DNA of 64,000 bases from Eutreptiella sp. 'Long Island Sound 2002' (taxonomy: Eukaryota; Euglenozoa; Euglenophyceae; Eutreptiales; Eutreptiaceae). The notes below the pieces were generated by a model. The model saw only the letters and a program-made list of their open reading frames with translations, did not search any database and was not told the origin of the DNA. Shown piece by piece: positions 20,108 to 33,087 of this stretch. The translations under genes were made by a program, and so were the position numbers. The stretch is from assembly GCA_964036045.1 (NCBI GenBank), contig OZ038380.1, forward strand, positions 171,367,245-171,431,244. Reading direction: 5' to 3'. Each line of letters starts with the position of its first letter. Position 1 is the stretch's first letter.

Positions 20108-23100
20108 GGCGAACTGCCTATGCGGGTGGCAAAAACCCAGAACCCCAAGGAACTAGAAACCATAGCAAGTGGGCTGTAGCGCATACAACACACATTCCTA
20201 TATTGCCAGCCCCATAGCTGGTACAAACATGGTAAAAAAACAAATATACATCACATGTGGGCAATTTGTGGGAGTGTTTGTGATATTTCCCAATATCTGG
20301 TAGCATGAAAAAGACATGGGTTCCCGAATCTACACCTACTTTACAAAAATTTATAGAAATTTATGGCACTTTTTGCGTAATTTACAAAAACTTACGTAAT
20401 TGAAAGCGTAAATTCGATTTGGCCCCTGCCCCCCATACCATTCTTAATCGGCTTGGGTTCTACTGGCAACGACAGCTGCAGGATACCCCAGCCAAGTACT
20501 TTGTAGCTACATTTACCAGGGGCACCCCGCCGCCCCCCAAAAGTAGTGAGCTGGCTGCACATGGAAGCGGAACCGACAGAGTCTGTGAAGCAGGAGTGGA
20601 ACGGATGGCGAGAGGGCACAGGCTGTGGAGAGGCCTGCGGCACAGTCCGGAGAGGACCACGGCCCCACACAACAAATGGTACAACACACACAAACCTGGA
20701 AGCAAGTGAAATAGGCGAAATCAAGGGCCACACGAGCCATCAATACCATTCTGCACGGAGCAATATTGTGCACACGGTGATGTCCAACGACACGTAACGT
20801 TTTCCGTTTTTGCGTTGTACAATGTAGCGCTACATATTCCATGTCTGTGGTTCTAATGAGGGTTGGCACTGGCATATTGCAAAAGACTCAAGTCAGACCA
20901 CGACATCCCGAGACGAGGCAAACTGGGGCTCACAGAATAACAGCCCAGCAATACAAAATACACCCATGTCTGTGCCAAAGCACTGTGCACTGCAAACTGC
21001 AGGTTTTAAAAATCTGCTCCGATGCCAAAGATCCAGGGATGAGAATGCTTGGCATGCAGAAGTTGCCCTGCGGCTCATGCGGGCCTTGCACGAGTTCTTT
21101 GACTAGTGTGCTACAATGTGTGCCTGGCTGCTCAGGGGGAACACGGGGTACATGTATGCGCGGTGGGTGGTCACATGCAGTCCCCATGTCCCTCCCTCGC
21201 GTGCTACTGTGGACACATGCCACAACTCACAACGTTCTGTGGCCATGGCGATCTGACCAAGCGCCAAGACGGTCCTAATGAAGGTCCGTAGGACCGGCCC
21301 CTGCCATTATGCGGGCTCTACCGCCTATTCCCGATCTTTGCACCTTCTTCCCGGTGACACCCATTGTCCTAGATCTCACCAATGCTTCCATGCTTACCAA
21401 TCACCAATTTCCAAATTCCGAAAATGTCCCACAAACACACCCCTTGGCAACCCTTGGCAATGGAAATCCAAATAGGTGATCCAGCAATTCAAATTGAGGG
21501 AAGTGTTGAGGACGGAGGCACTTGGATCCATCAATACATGAAAGTCACGGAGAAGGGAACAAACAATGACAATGTCGGGCAAAGGAGTTGAGAGGTAGAA
21601 ATGGAGATTAAGCCCTGGAATAAGATATGCGATTATCGAAGACGATGTTGCATCCCTACTCCAAGAATCGATTTATAGACCATGCACACTCGAACCATGC
21701 ATTCCGTTATGGACGTATGACACCATGCCCACACAATCACCAAAGATTGGCCCTCTTTGATTCCATGGGAGATCAAGTTGTCATGACACATGCAAAGCAA
21801 ATAAATGAGGAACCAAAGAATGAGGAATTGCTTTGCCTTGCGGAGCAACGACCGAGTTACTTTCTTCCCTTCCGGTGCGCCTACCTCAGTCACATCCACT
21901 TCCACTTCACTTCCACTAGGGCTCCTCCAGCTTCAAGGGACTCGTGGTCCCCCATGCACGTAGGCGTGGCATTGCCGAAGCAGATGCGCCCATTAACGTA
22001 CACCGGTCTCCTCCCAAGTGCAGTGATGCACCCAAGGTCGACAGCCGGTGTGGGCGGAGGCACCACACCAGGGTTTAGCCAGATCCTTAACTCCGGGCCT
22101 TCTATCATTCACTGGAGTTGCCCTAGCTTCCGATTCGTTTCCATTTCCGTAACAGGATAGAACTAACACTACTAGCACCCGTTGGGAAGAATTTTCAAAC
22201 GATTGGCCCGCATTAAAGAATACAGAGCACGCGCACGCCAACAGGAACACGAGAAGGGCGCGCGCACACACAGCAGGCCTGGTCAGAACTAGAAATGTGA
22301 AATTCGCCATCCTGTGACTTAAAAATAATATAAATTCGGAATTCCCCTGAATTTATACCCGAAAACTGCTGAAATCGCTGAAATCGCTGAACTGTAAGAT
22401 AGAGTGCAGCCAAATGCGATCCGAACCGGCTTCACCCCCCTTCCCAGACCATTGTCACCTGCTGGGAAAAACATAAAGAGGACGGGGGGATCCCGGTTGC
22501 TCCCTTGGCACTCCCCTCATTGTGGGAGGGTACCACATACACCGTGGCCAGCCGCCCAAGTAATTGGGGGGAGGTAGGATAGGAAATCAAAAGAATGAAG
22601 TCCCTCCGATCACCACTAAACCTAAAGGCATAGGCTCGGCGGATCAAAGATAGACACAAAGCAACGTCGTCGGCTAGTCTACATAAAAGACCACAAACAG
22701 GTATATGATGCTCGGCGTGCACAGAAGTAACCCCTTGCATGACCCGCACTCCCACCAAGAGACATGAGAGCATTGGATCACTCAGATGAGACAGTGGCAC
22801 CTGGAAGGGGGAGATGACACTGCATGACAAGCGTACACAGCGTACACACAAACAATGCAGAATGACAATTTTTTTTTGCCCCCAAATATATCATTCGGGA
22901 CCCGGGTGGAAGCAGGAAGCAAACGGATGCCATGGTTGCATCCGGAAGGAGTTTTCGAAGTGGGTAGGTACTCACGAAATCCTCCAACTCAACGGTATGC
23001 CAAAAATATGGCAAAAACACGGTTTTGACCGTAGCCAACCCTACCCTAAAAACTTTTTTTAGGAGGGTCTACCCTGGGCCCCTGCTGCAAACGTAATGCA

Positions 23101-23990
23101 AACGGCACCCACGGTTGCGACAGGTATGCCAAAAAATGGTCGTGGATCCGGTCGGAATGTCTCAAGGTGCCGAAAATACGGAGATATGAGAAACAATTTT
23201 TGTACTAAAAAGAGTAACATTAATTACTAAAAATAGCACACGCGAAAAATTTAAATCTCCAAATTGAGGGACCCTGGAGGGAAACGGACCTCACCAATGC
23301 GACAGCGACAGCTATTCGAACGCTGCAGATTCAGACGAAACGCGAAACGGGGCCGGTATGGTGGAGTTCTAAAAATAGAAATTTTGCTGCTAAAAATAGC
23401 GCAAGTGTTCTAAAAATAGAACGTGGTGTGCTAAAAAATAGAAGTAGTAGTTGGGGAGGGATTTAGCACAACCGGTGGTCCCCATGGCATCCGGCAACCT
23501 CCAAATAGGTGCCATCGCTCCAAAAAATAGCGAAAACAAAGCAACAAAGCAAGGTGGGTGAGGAGATCGAAACAAATAAATATCAACTTCATATCCCCCG
23601 TAGACTCTGGAATTCCAACCTAGAAGTCCACGAACGATCCCATATAGCGGGGGTGTCGCTCCCGCCGATGCAATACCAAAGGCTCCACCCAAAAAAATAG
23701 GAAATTATGAGGGGTTGTAAGTCCCCTGAGCAAGCGGTGACCGATCGTGCACACTGAAAAAAATGAACACAACCCAAGACTTATTTTGCACTGTGCATCC
23801 CCGCGTTACCCCTGGGGTGCTAGGGGACACAACCCAAGACTGATCTTGGTTCCAAATGCCCGTCTCATGTCAATGAAATTGGGGTGGGGGGTACTTGGGA
23901 GGTTCCGAGCCTTGGCACATGCACCACTACGGCAAAGAAATGAAATGCAAACATGTGGATGCACAAAAATATGCATAAGGAGTGATGGCC
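20108..23990. other. Region without a supported gene
   Basis: Open frames here are short and lack paired splice sites or recognisable domains. The interval from 23040 to 23990 lies just 3' of the chromodomain relic on its strand and might contain that element's untranslated end or LTR, but no direct repeat partner was found. Confidence 0.5.
23227..23419. promoter_or_regulatory. Cluster of four CTAAAAATAG motifs
   Basis: Exact copies lie at 23227-23236, 23369-23378, 23390-23399 and 23410-23419, with a near copy (six A) at about 23434. The motif fits the MEF2-type MADS-box consensus CTA(A/T)4TAG. Function is not shown, and an A-rich repeat decay product is possible. Confidence 0.35.
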
Positions 23991-24754
23991 TCAATCTCGG
24001 TCGCCCACGACCAAGTGAACCAGCACATCTTTGACATCCAACTTGATTTTCTTGGCTTTGAGGTAGTCCAACCACACGGACGTGTACCGCGGCACAAAGC
24101 TGCTTGGAGGTTCCCACGAGTCCCTCGATGCAGCAAAACCCTTCCATCGGACCTTGTATAGCCGTCCCCCCCTGTGCTGGGATCGGGCTTGTCCGAGAGG
24201 ATGCGCTCGGCGGTTATTGATGGGAATGAGATTAAAAAATCTCGAAAAAAGTGGTGCGAGAAAAAATAATCGCTCATTTCATATGAAACGAGAAAAAAAA
24301 TCGCTCATTTCATGAAAAACACACTGTTTTTCGAGAAAATGAGAAACTGGCATCCGAATCAATCACACTGCGATGCTTCAGGCTCAACAATCAGCTCCCT
24401 CAAGCACTCCTTGTGTTTTTGACAGTATGGTGTTGGGGTATTTGCATTGTTGTATTTCCTAGAGGCTTTTGGATGGTTGTTGTTATTGCCTAGAGCTTTT
24501 AAAAAGTGCACAAGGCCCCGGCCTGATACAACATCGTGAAGAGTAAAGCAAAGCATTGAGCAAAAGGGTTGGTATTCACGATAAGGTTTGTTGAATGACA
24601 TAGTGGCAAAAGCATTTCACCAATGAGTAGCATTGGTATTTAGAAATGCGGAAGCCTCCGACTTCATATCATATAATGAATACTAAAGCAAACCATGATA
24701 CAACTGGTGTTAACAATGGCTTGTTTTACGTGATAAGGTTCTTTGAAGGAGGTA

Positions 24755-24782
24755 GGCCATACGAAGTTAGAATTCTGTTTTG
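24755..24782 (+). repeat. Subterminal inverted repeat of the hAT element, left copy
   Basis: This 28-bp sequence starting GGCCATACGAAGTTAG is the perfect reverse complement of 26509-26536. Both are followed inward or outward by CGACCGACC repeats. It is a candidate transposase-binding region. Confidence 0.8.
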
Positions 24783-25794
24783 CGTTTGCCGACCGACCCT
24801 ACCAAAATTCCCCCGGCAGCATCCGTCGAAAAGCGCGCACATCCCGTTCACTGGGCTGGATACTGAATAACGAAGATTTACGGGAAAAGGTGTGCTTTAT
24901 GTTATGTCATTTGTCTCCTTTTCATCTAAAAAAAATTGCAAAGGTGTAGCAGTCCTGCTGCCTTCACATCCGTTGCTGCTCTCTCTGTCAGTGTTGGGCG
25001 TGAAGAAGAAATAGAAAAATAACAGGAGGGAACGAAGAGGAGACGAAAGAGAGCAAAGAGAAGATCCGCAAGAAGCTGCAGGAGATAAAATCAGAAGAAG
25101 AGGAATAAAAACCGTCAAGAGCTGCAGACAAGCAGAAGGTTTGCCGTCGCCGCCCCCCCGCAGCAGCTGCTTGCCGCTCTTGCTGCTGCTGTTGCTGCTG
25201 CTTGCCCATTGAGTGTTTGTGAGTCCTGTGTCCACTACTTGAGTGTGGGTGCGTGCCGTGAGTGTCCTTGGATTGTTCATGGGTGCTGTGACTGTCATTT
25301 GAGTGTTCGTGGGTCATTTGACTGACCACAGGCTGTTGGTGAGTTTCATTCGTTCGCTCTTTGTGCCTCACAGGACTGAAGCAGCGTGCGCGGTGCAGAA
25401 GCTGGAGGACATCGCCAGTTCACAACGTGCGTTACACAGCAAAGTCGACCCGTTGCTGCAAGCTGCCGACACCTTGGGTATGGTTGCTGCGCTGCAAGGA
25501 GACACTCAGAATGGCGCTAACGAGTGCGCCCAACGTGCTGCGCTGCGAGGAGACACTCAGAATGTCGCTAACGAGTGCACCCAAGGTGCTGCGCTGCAAG
25601 GAGGGCTTGCCTTCCTTTTGTTTGTGGGCTGATATGCCCAGTGATACATGTCAGGGCCAGGCTTGTCTGGTTGTCAAGTATACCATCTTGTGGCGGCCTT
25701 TGGCGCTACTTTGCTTTCGCTGGATGCAGAGCACTTACGTGCACATTTATGGCACCAAGCAGCATGGCAGCATGGCAGCAAGCATGCATTTATG

Positions 25795-25882
25795 GCACAG
25801 CATGGCACAACACAGCACAGCACAGCACAACACAGCACAGCACATCACAACAGAGCACAGCATAGCACAGCACAGCACAGTG
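25795..25882. repeat. CACAG-type microsatellite inside the hAT element
   Basis: Imperfect pentanucleotide/decanucleotide run of AGCACAGCACA units. Confidence 0.85.
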
Positions 25883-26508
25883 CCTTTGCTTTATTTCATG
25901 TGCATACAAATTTGTTCACTTTTAAGCAGTGGCTGGGTAAGCCGTGCTTTGCACTTTGCACTGACTGTGAACTGCTCATTTTTTTCATTTGTTTTGCTGT
26001 GCACCTGCCTGCTTGTGAGCAGAGTGTCTTTTCTTTTGTTTACCTGCTTTTGTTTTGAAAAAACAGAGGTTTTGTTTTAGTATTTTCATACTATCTTTTT
26101 TCCGTGCCATGAGCACTTCAGGTTGTGTGCCATGACCACTTAACAGGTTTTTAGACCCACTGAGGTGTGCAGGTGGCTATAGGTAGGTGACCTTCACATC
26201 CACCCGGTCTGAAGCTTTTGGATTTCGGGAAGGTAGTTCAATGTGTCTTTGTGTCATGCAAGCAACAACAAAAAAGAGATGCACATTGAATAGCAGAGTG
26301 CATTGCGAAGTGTGGGTCAAAGTATGGTTCATCGTAAAAGATGCAATGTGGACAGCAGATGGACCGTTGGAACATGGCCAAAAGAGTGTTTAATCACCAA
26401 AGGATGCAATGTAGTTGCAAAGGTAAGGCGGTGCACATGCCACGGCAAAGTCTTTTGGGTTGGGGTCACACCGACCGACCGACCCCGTTTTTTCAAAATA
26501 CAAAAACA

Positions 26509-26536
26509 CAAAACAGAATTCTAACTTCGTATGGCC
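26509..26536 (-). repeat. Subterminal inverted repeat of the hAT element, right copy
   Basis: Perfect partner of 24755-24782. Confidence 0.8.
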
Positions 26537-28257
26537 GTATTGGCCAAAATGTGTATTCAACGGGTACCATTCATCGTAGGAATTGCACTCATCGTTGCCT
26601 TGAGATAACATCAACAATGCCTCGTTGTTTTTTGGTCACATCAACTATGCCAACACATATCGAAAAAAATGAAACGAGAAACAAAAATCGCTCATTTCAT
26701 ATGAAACAAAAAAAAAATTGTCCATTAAAACGAGAAAAAAAAATCGCTCATTTCATTTGGGCAAAAAAAGTCTCATTCCCATCACTATCGGCGGTGTACT
26801 CGTCCTCCTCCCCGTCGTTGTCGGAGTCGAAGGCGTCCGCGGTGAACTCAAAGGTGACGGCACGGCCGTGGGGATCCGGTTCCCGCGGGAGCAACTGAGT
26901 GTGATCCCACTCCACCGCTTTGTTGTTCCCCACTTGGATCACATACACATCTTTTTAAGACGTCACAAATTTATCAGCGCGAGTTCGAGAGTTTGGAACA
27001 CTAAGGATACATTATCACATAGCTATCCAACCTGAAGGGGCATCCCGAGGCACCGGAGGTGCCACAGAGTTACCGTGAAGAACCTGAAGTAGCTGATTGG
27101 CTTTGGGGGCCGTGTGATATGTGTAGGTGTCGTTAAAATACAGAAAAGGTGAGTGTTGGAGTGAAAGTATAGTTGTGTGGCTTTCATTAGGCCACTGGGT
27201 CACCAAGGTGCCCAGTAGTTCCTGTAAAAACAGGTAATTTCTTGTAAATGAAATATTTGACGAGTTGAATTGAATCATGAGAGATGGTGATATGGTACGA
27301 AAATAGAACGGTTGTAAAGTGATGAATTGTCGGTGTGACATTGGTGAATGAAATGGAAATTTGGAAACACTTATGCTCTTGTGAGCTGTCACTCACGCTC
27401 TGTTTTGAAAACTTCCTGCAGTTTCACCCCTGGGGGAAAACCCATAAATTGTTTTCAAGAAAAAACACAGAGCGGGCAAGGCAAACTGACGATAATTGAA
27501 TTGATTTTTCGTTATATAATCAGTTCTCCTCACAGCGACTAAGCGACACAAAGTGCACCTAGTGATATGCCAGATAGAAGCAGTAAGCAATGTGAGCTGT
27601 ACCTTGACAGCCTTTGAAAGAAGGCAGCAGAAGTGTTAGAGCTCCACTATGCCATTGTGTTTCAGTGTGAATGTGTATGGCCACGATTGTCGCATAGGTC
27701 CTCCACCCACCGATGTAGTCCTCTGCCACACAAGGTGTGTGTCTCCATTAGTTCAAAGCGTTGAGTGGCATACAGAGCATAATTTGTTCCTTGCACTGTG
27801 TGCATGCTCCTGGTGCATGCCTCAAACGTAGTGTGAAAGTGACAACTTGCAGGGGCATACAGAGCCCTGGATGAGCACTAGGTGTAGCTGCGGACGTCAC
27901 GTCCGTTGGTTGCAGTGCGGTGCTGTGACCAGGCCATCTCCAAGATAGACTGAGCATGTCAGAAGACAAGGTTGCAACAGATGGCAGGGCAGGTGCTGTT
28001 ACGAGAAGCTAGGGGCCCTGTGACTCACTTCATGGTCTGCGCCCAGCCCAGATCCGCGAAGGGTTGGCAGTTGTTTGTAAGTGTGCAATCCTGTGCACAG
28101 GGGGAGGACCCAGGCGCTCCTGTAGCGACGAGGCATGATGACAAGCAAAGTGGTGGGGGGCGGTCCAGTGCACAGACGCAAGTTGGCAACCGCGAAAACA
28201 AGAGTAAAGGCAGAAGAAAAGCGGTTGGAGGAAAATCCTCAGGAGCTGCGGAGCAGC

Positions 28258-28302
28258 CCCACACACACACACACACACACACACGCACGCACGCACACAG
28301 GC
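28258..28302. repeat. (CA)n microsatellite
   Basis: About 12 CA units followed by CACG units. Confidence 0.9.
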
Positions 28303-28979
28303 ATGGGGAGAGGGGCAGGGCATTATTTGTCTGGTTCATTTCGATTTCTACATTCCGAAATTTGCTTAACTGGTGCCAAGTAAAAAGAAACTCGGTATTA
28401 CAGACTGAGGGAGGATACAACAGTGGAGGTCTGTAGGTCGAACATCAACCCAATATTAAGCTACTGCCAACGGCAACTGCTTTCCCTTCATATCATTCTA
28501 CTTCGCTTGAGCGCATGCCCAGAATGGCATGAGGAGAGGGTTGTGAATCACCTTATCACCCAACCCTCCCTCTGACAATGGTGTGAACTATGTGTGCTTG
28601 GTGATGTCCATTGTCACTACCGTCCTGAAAAAGTGGCCAGGGACTGTTAAACAGTGCAGTTTTGGCATGAACTAAGGCACCAGAATACCTTTCGTCGGGC
28701 ACACCCTGTGTGCGAGCAAGCACTCGAGGAAACCTCGAATCAGCAGTCAGTATAAAGAATGGAGAGGCAAGGCTTCACAGGGTAATACTGACTAACTATC
28801 TACAATAATCGACACCTGAATTGTCAGAATGCATCTGAAAAATGCAAGAATGAACTGAATCTTACAATGTGTATTGCCCTGCAGACCGACAGACCAACTA
28901 CCAGTCATGTCGCCACACATGAGGTGACTGCCATACTTCTAGGGGAAACACCTCCCCGAACATACACCGTCTCGCCGAT

Positions 28980-29175
28980 ACCAATACATTCATACATACG
29001 TACATACACATACATACATACATACATACACATACATACATACATACATACATACATACATACATACATACATACATACATACATACATACATACATACG
29101 TACATACATACATATGTACATAAATACATACATACATACATTCGTACGTACATACATGCCTGCATGCATGCATGA
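28980..29175. repeat. (CATA)n microsatellite
   Basis: Long tetranucleotide run with a few variant units, ending in GCATGCATG. Confidence 0.95.
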
Positions 29176-30220
29176 ATGTGTATGTGAGCATGCCAGGGAT
29201 GCACCATTTGCCCAGGTAAGCTCTGCGCTTACACCCGTGTGGCGAGCGCCAGTGTCTTCGGGCAGGGTCAGAGCCTGTTGGTGCTAGCCCTTTTGTATGT
29301 ATATCTATCTGTGAGCATGCGTCTGTATGAGCACACCTACACACCTACACCGGCACATGAGTACACGTATATAAGTATGTCTGTCTTTCTGTCTCTGCAT
29401 GTATACCAGGGATAAAAGGAGGTGGGCCCTGAGTGAGGCAATCTCCCAAAACCCATACAATACTCTTCCACTACTGCATTGTTTATACTGTGGAATCACA
29501 CAGGCGCATGTGTGATCGGGCATAAAGCTGCACATGCACCAATGGCTGAAGGGACTGCCGTTACCATAGATGACACTCTGCTGCTCCATATTAAAATAAA
29601 CGCGGTGGCACACCAGCAGCCCCAGGGGTGAGCAGGCACCCCTCTGAGGGCTTGGCAGGTTGTGCTTCCGGGAGACACTGAGCCCTCCGAGCCCTACTTC
29701 CGGGCTGGAGCCCACAGCACTCGGGCTCTCTGGTGTCCTGGGCATAGGCTGCAACTTACCTGGTATGCAGCGTTGCTCTCCAGCTAACCTTTGCATGATG
29801 CAAAAAAAAGATTTTCTGGGCACGCATTACAAGCCGTGTATGTTCACACATGCTGTGTATTCTGTGCACGTCATACATGTGCCGGCTACTTCTTCAGAGA
29901 GACCACCGAGTTTCAGAATCAGGTTGAGCAGTACATCTCCATCCTTCAATGCAACCCGTGTAAAAGAAAAGTGAAATTCACGGCTACAAAGCAAGAAGGA
30001 AATTCCTCTTCAACCGCATGACGTTACTCGTGTGCCATACTCACAGCAGCATTTGCTTTACAGATATCAGATAGTATTCAAACACATCCTTGTACTTCGA
30101 CCAGTGGTCTTGCAAAAGCGTGGCACCAAATGGGAGGAGGTGGGGGGCAGGATGATGGGTAGGGTTGAGGAGGCCACAATGCCGGCATGGTCTGTAAACA
30201 AAGGAATCAATGCAGTTCAT

Positions 30221-30390
30221 TGTGTGTGTCTGTGTGCGTGTGCGTGTGCGTGTGCGTGTGCGTGTGCGTGTGCATGTGCGTGTGTGTGTGCGTGTGCGTG
30301 TGTGCGTACGTTGCGCGCATGCGTGTGTGCGTGCACCCGCAAAAATATCAATGAGTGCAGTGCTGTGTGTGCGTATGTGTGTGTGTGTGT

Positions 30391-30425
<35 letters not shown>
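30221..30425. repeat. (GT)n / (GTGC)n microsatellite in two blocks
   Basis: Blocks at about 30221-30330 and 30366-30422 are separated by a short unique stretch. Confidence 0.95.
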
Positions 30426-31169
30426 CAAATGGGTGCAGTACAGTTCTTTTGTTTGCATGCCAGGACAGCGGGAAATAGGCTAAGTCTTGACAAGCACCCA
30501 TTCGTCACACTGCCCCATGCGCCGGTAAAGCCAGAGGTGCAAAAGGACATGCCCTGTCGCAGCCTGAATCTTTTTCTGGCATGAATTCCTTACCTGGTGC
30601 CCGGCCTGCAGCCCCATTCCCCGGCCCAATCTCCTACTTTCAGTCCCCAGCCCCTGCGCCGCGCCCGCGGTTCGTGCACGGGGAATGTTCCAAGGGCCTG
30701 CGGTGTGGGCAGTGGGAGATGCAGCGGGGGAACTGAGACTAATCACCAACAACACACAAACACGCCACCAACCATGGTGGTCCTGACGGTTGCCCACTGG
30801 CCTACCCTGCCTTGCGAGAACAACGCCCGTTTCAGAACAACACAAGGTGTTGTTTCGCAACTTTTGGAACCATGGGCTTTGGCGGTTCTAGATTCGGGTT
30901 GTCTGTGAAGATAAAGTTTTGTCTGGTATCCAGGCGTGCAGGTCATCATTCATGGACCAGGCACTGAGGTGCGCGTCAACAACGCCTTGTCAGAACAACA
31001 GGTGGCTTGCTTCCGTTGTTTTCAGCGCTTTTACCGTTGTTCTTGCAAGGGAGGGAGGGGGTAGCTGGGGCACCTCCCACAGGTCTGACCCCCTTGTGTC
31101 CAAAGCGTCTAGCGATCTGGTTTCCCTCTGAGATTGTGACGCTCCCTCAAACACACATTGGTACCCAAA

Positions 31170-31189
31170 CGTTCACCGACGCGCACACG

Positions 31190-31234
<45 letters not shown>

Positions 31235-31325
31235 GGACGCACGCACGCACGCGCACGCGCGCGCACATACACACACACACACACTCACTCACTCACTCAC
31301 TCACACTCACAGTCACTCACAGTGA
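31170..31325. repeat. (CA)n, (CACG)n and (CACT)n compound microsatellite
   Basis: Successive motif blocks: CA, then GCAC, then CACT. Confidence 0.95.
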
Positions 31326-32699
31326 GCGGTATTCAGCGAACCCTCACAATTTACATCACCTCCTGCGCCGTTGCCAGTGTCGCTGCAGAACAAAGAAGTT
31401 GCATTGAGACACAGAAGAGGAAACAGGAGATTTGGTTTTGTGATGATGCCCCATTTGGGCATGACAGAGCCTTTTCTGACAGCTTATGGACCTCCCAGCC
31501 AGAGCGGGCCACCCGCACCTTCTGCTCCCACATCCGCACCAGTTGGCAGGCCCCTAAAGACTCTGCTGAGCATAAAGAAGCGATATTGGCGGATGAGTGT
31601 TGTGAGACAAAGAGATGGGGATGGGGACAGATCAAATATTTGATACAGAAGCAGCAGTAGGAATGGGGGGTTGTGTGAGCGATTTCACGCATTTGTGTGT
31701 TTGCCCAGGGAACTGAGCATGTGCACGCGTGCAGATGTCTTGGTGCAAGTTTGGCCGGTGGCAACATCTGTAGCAGGACCATTCATGGTTATCCGGAGTC
31801 TACTTTCAGCCGGTCGGAGGCCCAAATTGTCAGGATTGTTTTCTACTCTGTCCCGTGTCTCAATGACCAAAGAAGAGAGCCCGCAAGACCGTGGCCCATC
31901 TACCAGGAAATGTGCCCCCCGCCCCCCCCCCCCCCCGTCACGTTGGTTTGTGCCAAGGGCCGTGCTATGCCATTTTTTTGGTACAAGAAAACCACGGTCA
32001 GCAGGAGCAGTTGCATCAGCAGGAGCAATGTCTTGTGGTTGTGAGTGCTCAGGGGCATTGTGTGTGTCACAGTCAGAATCCAACATGGAACAGCCTGAAC
32101 AAAGAAGGAACCCGCCAAAATACATTTGTGATCATTCGTGCCACAAACTCACGAAAATCCCTGATTTAAGGTACAAGCACAGCTGAGGTCTGGTCGCACG
32201 ATGGTCATATGGGCCCTAAGCCAGCCTGCAGGGGGTGGGCGTGTGGCATGAGGCCATGGTGTTGGTTTGTTTGTCATTGGCGGCACCTACTGGCCTCTCG
32301 CCACTGTGCATTCCGAAGTCGAAGTCCGAGGTCGTGAAGATCCACCAAACCGCTGTGTTGGCCCACCGTTTATCCATCGGTGGCGGGTCGTGGCACCAAC
32401 ACATTCAGGATCCAAACGGCATTAATCTTCAACTCTGCGCTCAGCACTACTCCCGGCGAGCGCGCTTAGCGCAAGGGGGGGGGGGGGGGGGTAGGTGGTT
32501 GGTGTGCAGTGGTGCAGATCGGGCAACTGGTGATTGATGGTGGAGGAGATAATGGAAGTGGCTAACATTGTTGCCGTGGGCTGCGCAGCAGTATTCGCAT
32601 CATCCACCAGCATGAAGCCACGAAAATCCCTGCTTAAATGCACGCAAACTGCGCTTTTTCTCAAACCACAGGAAGCGCGGTTCCCTGACGTTTCGGTCC

Positions 32700-32905
32700 C
32701 TTGACCGCAGTTGGGGCGGGAGGGGGCCAACAGAAGGCGATGGGGATGCCGATAGGGACGGGGATGGGGATGCCGATGGTGACGGGGACGCAGATAGCGA
32801 GTCATATGGGGATGGGGACGCCGATGGCGAGGCATATGCGGATGGGGATGGGGACGCGGATGTTGGTGGGGATGGCGATGGGACTGGCAATGGAAAGGCA
32901 GATAC
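32700..32905. repeat. GATGGGGA-type minisatellite
   Basis: Degenerate 6- to 18-bp units (GGGGATGCCGAT and relatives). The minus strand would read as Ser-Pro-rich repeats. It lies in the presumed intron or 3' region just after the MINDY4-like exon. Confidence 0.8.
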
Positions 32906-33087
32906 AGGAGGGGGGGGGGGGATGATCTGGCGGACCCCCACCCCCCCAGGCCAAACCACCCACCCACCGAAAACCAAAGAAATTTGCCTTTGGGGAAAAA
33001 TGAAATTATGAATAAACCGAAAAAAAGGGAGGCCCATTTCAGGGACACAAACTTTTTTTTTGCCCTCATACCCCCCCCCCCACCCAC

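Larger units (their letters stand above)
24215..26787. mobile_element. Non-autonomous hAT transposon (2573 bp)
   Basis: The ends are TATTGATGGGAATGAGA and, reversed, TAGTGATGGGAATGAGA, a 17-bp terminal inverted repeat with one mismatch and the TA-x-TG start typical of hAT elements. The flanks TCGGCGGT at 24207-24214 and 26788-26795 are a perfect 8-bp target duplication. Removing the element rejoins a chromodomain reading frame. A 28-bp subterminal inverted repeat lies at 24755-24782 and 26509-26536. No hAT transposase or BED finger is visible. ORFs inside are low complexity (for example GDTQN repeats at about 25495-25600), so it must be mobilised in trans. Confidence 0.9.
23991..26948 (-). 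pseudogene. Chromodomain coding sequence (probable chromovirus integrase tail), split by a hAT element
   Basis: The minus strand reads VYVIQVGNNKAVEWDHTQLL, an acidic linker and EEDEYTA (26948-26788). After the hAT insertion it resumes with ERILSDKPDP (24214-24172), and then, after a one-base frame change at a C7 run (24165-24171), RLYKVRWKGF, SRDSWEPPSSF and WLDYLK, ending TGA at 23991-23993. Y...W.G...SWEP is a chromodomain with its aromatic-cage positions, which binds methylated histone tails. Chromoviral Gypsy elements carry it at the integrase C-terminus to target heterochromatin. The upstream frame meets a TAA just before the first segment, and no integrase core is visible. A host chromodomain gene exon is the alternative. 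Confidence 0.7.
26950..32690. other. Microsatellite-rich region without a supported gene
   Basis: No domain or convincingly spliced exon was found. It contains the simple repeats listed separately. A plus-strand stretch at about 31371-31643 is open for 90 codons but has no recognisable family. Confidence 0.5.

Noticed and set aside
28980-29175. Long Tyr/Ile/His and Met/Tyr/Val ORFs across the CATA repeat
   Set aside because: Any frame through a tetranucleotide repeat without stops is open; this is simple-repeat translation.
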